From Thalassobacillus cyri (GTDB taxonomy: Bacteria; Bacillota; Bacilli; Bacillales; Halobacillaceae): a stretch of DNA of 64,000 bases. The position numbers and the translations under genes are program-made. Each line of letters begins with the position of its first letter. Position 1 is the stretch's first letter. Location: contig NZ_FNQR01000006.1 in the NCBI RefSeq assembly GCF_900107755.1, positions 149,375-213,374 on the forward strand, in the 5' to 3' direction. Below the pieces are notes generated by a model. The model was not told where the DNA came from and did not search any database. It worked only from the letters and a program-made list of their open reading frames with translations. This document shows, one piece after another, positions 61,914 through 64,000 of the stretch.

Positions 61914-62870
61914 ATGAGTAATCTACATGATAAAAAAATTCTGTTTGTGGGCGGGAAAGGAGGGGTGGGTAAGTCTACGACATCCGCCGCTTTTGCCCTT
62001 GCGCTGGCTGACTCGGGACACAGCACATTGATTGTCTCCACAGACCCTGCTCATAATTTAGGGGATATCTTCCATAAAAAAGTGAGACACGAAAAGACGA
62101 AACTTGCTGAAAATCTCTGGGGGATCGAAGTTGATCCGGAACGGGAGTCGAAACGTTATATTGAAGGGGTGAAGGATAATCTGCAGGGTCTTGTCAAATC
62201 CCGGATGGTAGAAGAAGTGCACCGTCAAATCGATATGGCAAGTGCTTCTCCCGGTGCGGATGAGGCAGCTTTGTTTGACCGGTTGATTTCTATCATTCTT
62301 GAGGAATCAGGAGATTTTGACAAAATCATCTTCGATACAGCCCCTACCGGTCATACGATCCGTCTTTTGACATTACCTGAGTTGATGAGTGTCTGGATCG
62401 ATGGCATGCTGGAGCGGAGACAGAAAATCAATGATAATTACACCCAGTTACTGAATGATGGCGAGCCGGTTGAAGACCCAATATATGAAATTTTGCAGAA
62501 AAGGAAGAATAAATTCGCTGCCGTTCGGGAAATCATTTTGGACGGCAGACAAACAGGGTTCCTGTTTGTCCTGAATCCGGAACGGCTCCCGATCTTAGAA
62601 ACCGAGCAGGCCATCAGGCAGTTGGATAAATACCACCTGCATGTCAGGACGCTGGTCGTCAATAAAGTACTGCCTGAACATGCCGATGGTACTTTTTTAG
62701 CCAAGCGAAGAAAACAGGAACTCAATTATCTCAAACAAATCGAAAAGACTTTTCCAAAGCAGAAACTGATTAAAGTGCCATTATTCGAAGAGGATGTTTC
62801 GGATATGGAAAAGCTGCAAGTATTCGCTGACTATATACAGCAAAATTTAAAGGAGGAATCGGAGTTATGA
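61914..62870 (+). CDS. ArsA/GET3-type ATPase without cysteines
   Basis: The 318-residue protein has one deviant Walker A ATPase domain: GGKGGVGKSTTSAAFALALA (residues 13-32), the switch I STDPAHNLGDIF and switch II FDTAPTGHTIRLLTLPE. It is the size of a single ArsA half, as in GET3 homologues. Reading the whole protein I find no Cys, so it has neither the arsenite-binding Cys of ArsA nor the CxxC zinc site of GET3. GAAGGGGTTATTGG precedes the ATG. Its stop overlaps the next ATG (ATGA), so all four genes are coupled. Confidence 0.9.
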   Translation: MSNLHDKKILFVGGKGGVGKSTTSAAFALALADSGHSTLIVSTDPAHNLGDIFHKKVRHEKTKLAENLWGIEVDPERESKRYIEGVKDNLQGLVKSRMVEEVHRQIDMASASPGADEAALFDRLISIILEESGDFDKIIFDTAPTGHTIRLLTLPELMSVWIDGMLERRQKINDNYTQLLNDGEPVEDPIYEILQKRKNKFAAVREIILDGRQTGFLFVLNPERLPILETEQAIRQLDKYHLHVRTLVVNKVLPEHADGTFLAKRRKQELNYLKQIEKTFPKQKLIKVPLFEEDVSDMEKLQVFADYIQQNLKEESEL

Positions 62871-63862
62871 AAGCGATCGTACACGAAGGGAAAGAAGGTC
62901 TTGATGGTTTATCTTACCGCGATATTTATGAATTGGAAACAACTCCTGGAATGGTGAAAGTGAAATTGAAGGCAGCCGGCATGAACCGCAGGGATATAGC
63001 TGTAACTTCCCGCCATAAGGCTAATCAACCGGCACTGGTTTTAGGGTCTGATGGTGCTGGAGTTGTGACGGAAGTTGGAGAAGGAGTGACAAACGTCCAA
63101 GCAGGCGATGAGGTTGTCATCAATCCCGGATTAGGCTGGAGAGAAAACAGTGATGCACCTCCGGAAGGGTTTGAAATCATGGGCTTCCCCGATCATGGAA
63201 CGTTTGGAGAATATGTGGTCATACCAGGCGACCATGTAGAAGCTAAACCGGCCCATCTATCATGGGAAGAAGCAGGTGTTTTACCACTTGCGGCGCTGAC
63301 TGCCTACCGCGTAATTTTCACAAGGGGAAAAGTGAAAAAGGGAGATACCGTACTGCTTCCGGGTATCGGAAGCGGAGTACTCACGTTTGCATTGAAATTC
63401 GCTAAAGCTCTGGGGGCACGTGTCATCGTGACTTCAAGAAGCGAAGAAAAATTAGAAGCAGCCAAAAAGCTGGGAGCGGATCGTGCAATTAACACCCAGT
63501 CAGACTGGAATGAAGAATTACAGAATGAAAAAGTGGACCTTGTAGTCGAAAGTATCGGCCGGGCTACCTTCAACAAATCTCTTAGTGTTGTCCGGAAGGG
63601 TGGAACCATCGTTACCTTTGGTGCTACTACAGAAGATGTAGTGGAAATCGATATCCGCAAATTCTTCTACGGACAGTACAACCTGCTCGGTTCGACAATG
63701 GGCAGCGCGGAAGAATTCAAGGAAATGCTGGAATTCATCACTGCGAACGATATTAAACCTGAGCTCGATCGTGTATTCAAGCTTTCTCAATATAAGCAAG
63801 CATTCGAATACCTTCGAGATACCAAAAACTTTGGAAAAATTGGATTTACTATAGAAGGATAG
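62867..63862 (+). CDS. yogA: Zinc-independent alcohol dehydrogenase-like oxidoreductase (YogA)
   Basis: The 331-residue MDR-superfamily protein has an N-terminal GroES-like domain (AAGMNRRDIAVTSRHK) and a Rossmann domain with LLPGIGSGVLTFALKFAKAL and the NADP-type VTSRSEEK. The catalytic-zinc Cys and the structural-zinc Cys cluster are absent, as in quinone oxidoreductases. B. subtilis YogA is the closest named relative I recall. It overlaps the ATPase stop, so it is cotranscribed. AAAGGAGGAATCGG precedes the ATG. Confidence 0.85.
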   Translation: MKAIVHEGKEGLDGLSYRDIYELETTPGMVKVKLKAAGMNRRDIAVTSRHKANQPALVLGSDGAGVVTEVGEGVTNVQAGDEVVINPGLGWRENSDAPPEGFEIMGFPDHGTFGEYVVIPGDHVEAKPAHLSWEEAGVLPLAALTAYRVIFTRGKVKKGDTVLLPGIGSGVLTFALKFAKALGARVIVTSRSEEKLEAAKKLGADRAINTQSDWNEELQNEKVDLVVESIGRATFNKSLSVVRKGGTIVTFGATTEDVVEIDIRKFFYGQYNLLGSTMGSAEEFKEMLEFITANDIKPELDRVFKLSQYKQAFEYLRDTKNFGKIGFTIEG

Positions 63863-63879
63863 CATATCTCACCCCGTGG

Positions 63880-64000
63880 TACTGTTTTAACGACTGGTCA
63901 AGCCCCAAAACTGTAGACATTGAAAAAACACCGGGGTTATGCAACCGCCTGATTTCTGTATTCGACAGGAGTCAGGCGGTTTAGTTTTCGCTGAGCACGT
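63880..64000 (-). mobile_element. End of an IS3-family insertion sequence
   Basis: The minus frame entering from the window edge reads RAQRKLNRLTPVEYRNQAVA and stops at 63937-63939, the C-terminus of an IS3/IS150-type OrfB integrase. The following bases (CCAAAACTGTAGAC on the plus strand) resemble IS150-type ends. The element lies right behind yogA. Its left boundary near 63880 is a guess. Confidence 0.8.
63937..64000 (-). CDS. IS3-family transposase OrfB, C-terminal end only
   Basis: Twenty residues ending in LNRLTPVEYRNQAVA are visible before the window ends; the LTPVEYR motif is diagnostic of the OrfB integrase tail. The start and the DDE catalytic core lie beyond the window. Confidence 0.8.
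   Translation of the reverse strand, partial: RAQRKLNRLTPVEYRNQAVA

Noticed and set aside
61914..62870. Arsenic resistance operon reading of the ArsA gene
   Set aside because: No Cys in the ATPase and no arsB, arsC, arsR or acr3 nearby.
1..64000. tRNA or rRNA genes
   Set aside because: No cloverleaf with GTTCRANNC-type T-arm or rRNA signature was recognised on either strand by eye.

Overview
The window looks like a chromosomal segment of an endospore-forming Bacillaceae, probably one of the salt- or alkali-tolerant lineages (Halobacillus, Pontibacillus or Virgibacillus-like). I infer this from close resemblance of many products to Bacillus subtilis proteins (BcsA/YpbQ, YpdP/YpdQ, CspD, YpgQ, SbcCD, YqfQ, MhqD, DynA, YdjO, YocH), strong AGGAGG ribosome sites, several TTG/GTG starts, a T-box, a preQ1 riboswitch and spore-linked genes. 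No rRNA, tRNA or CRISPR array was seen. Species-level placement is not possible from the sequence alone.

Layout. 1-1.5 kb: 3' part of an IS110-family transposase and repeat debris. 1.5-3.9 kb: ba3-type cytochrome oxidase operon (minus strand). 4.3-8.4 kb: SDR, alkylpyrone pair bcsA-ypbQ, sulfurtransferase. 8.5-10 kb: RNase H-like ypdQ, queuosine-precursor transporter ypdP under a preQ1-I riboswitch, and cspD (minus strand). 10.2-17.3 kb: one-carbon/nucleotide genes fhs, thyA and dfrA, then mobA, two tatA and tatC with an unusual structured spacer. 17.5-25.9 kb: yozE-like, sbcDC, small DUF genes, ung, yqfQ, msrAB. 26-31 kb: decayed sigma-factor gene, group II intron tail, large secreted M36 metallopeptidase, IS21 scrap. 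31-39.4 kb: stress protein, transporters, mhqD with an MhqR-type operator, sfsA, amidohydrolase, phosphatase, ferredoxin.

39.5-44.9 kb is an AT-rich accessory island: two broken GNAT genes, small orphan genes and a repeat family lying just behind several of them in a cassette-like arrangement. 45-63.9 kb returns to core-like genes: SDR, acyP, argS with T-box, double dynamin dynA, Cu/Zn superoxide dismutase with a Tyr-rich N-terminus, csp-ydjO, an ABC-F ATPase with a leader peptide, yocH, and cstA with a cre-like site. Behind cstA is a four-gene operon: a thioredoxin-like protein with an in-frame UGA, a small protein ending Cys-Cys-stop, an ArsA-type ATPase lacking all cysteines, and a YogA-type oxidoreductase. 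The right edge is the end of an IS3-family element.

The most interesting locus is 61232-62870. A strong ribosome site starts a frame in which UGA is codon 17, followed directly by a Cys codon and, 20 bases later, by a hairpin that fits the bacterial SECIS pattern. It could be a selenocysteine-containing ArsD-like partner of the ATPase, or a nonsense mutant. Other points worth checking are the cassette-like repeats, the tatA-tatC spacer, the leader peptide before the ABC-F gene, tandem MhqR-type operators, and a minus-strand terminator without an assigned gene.
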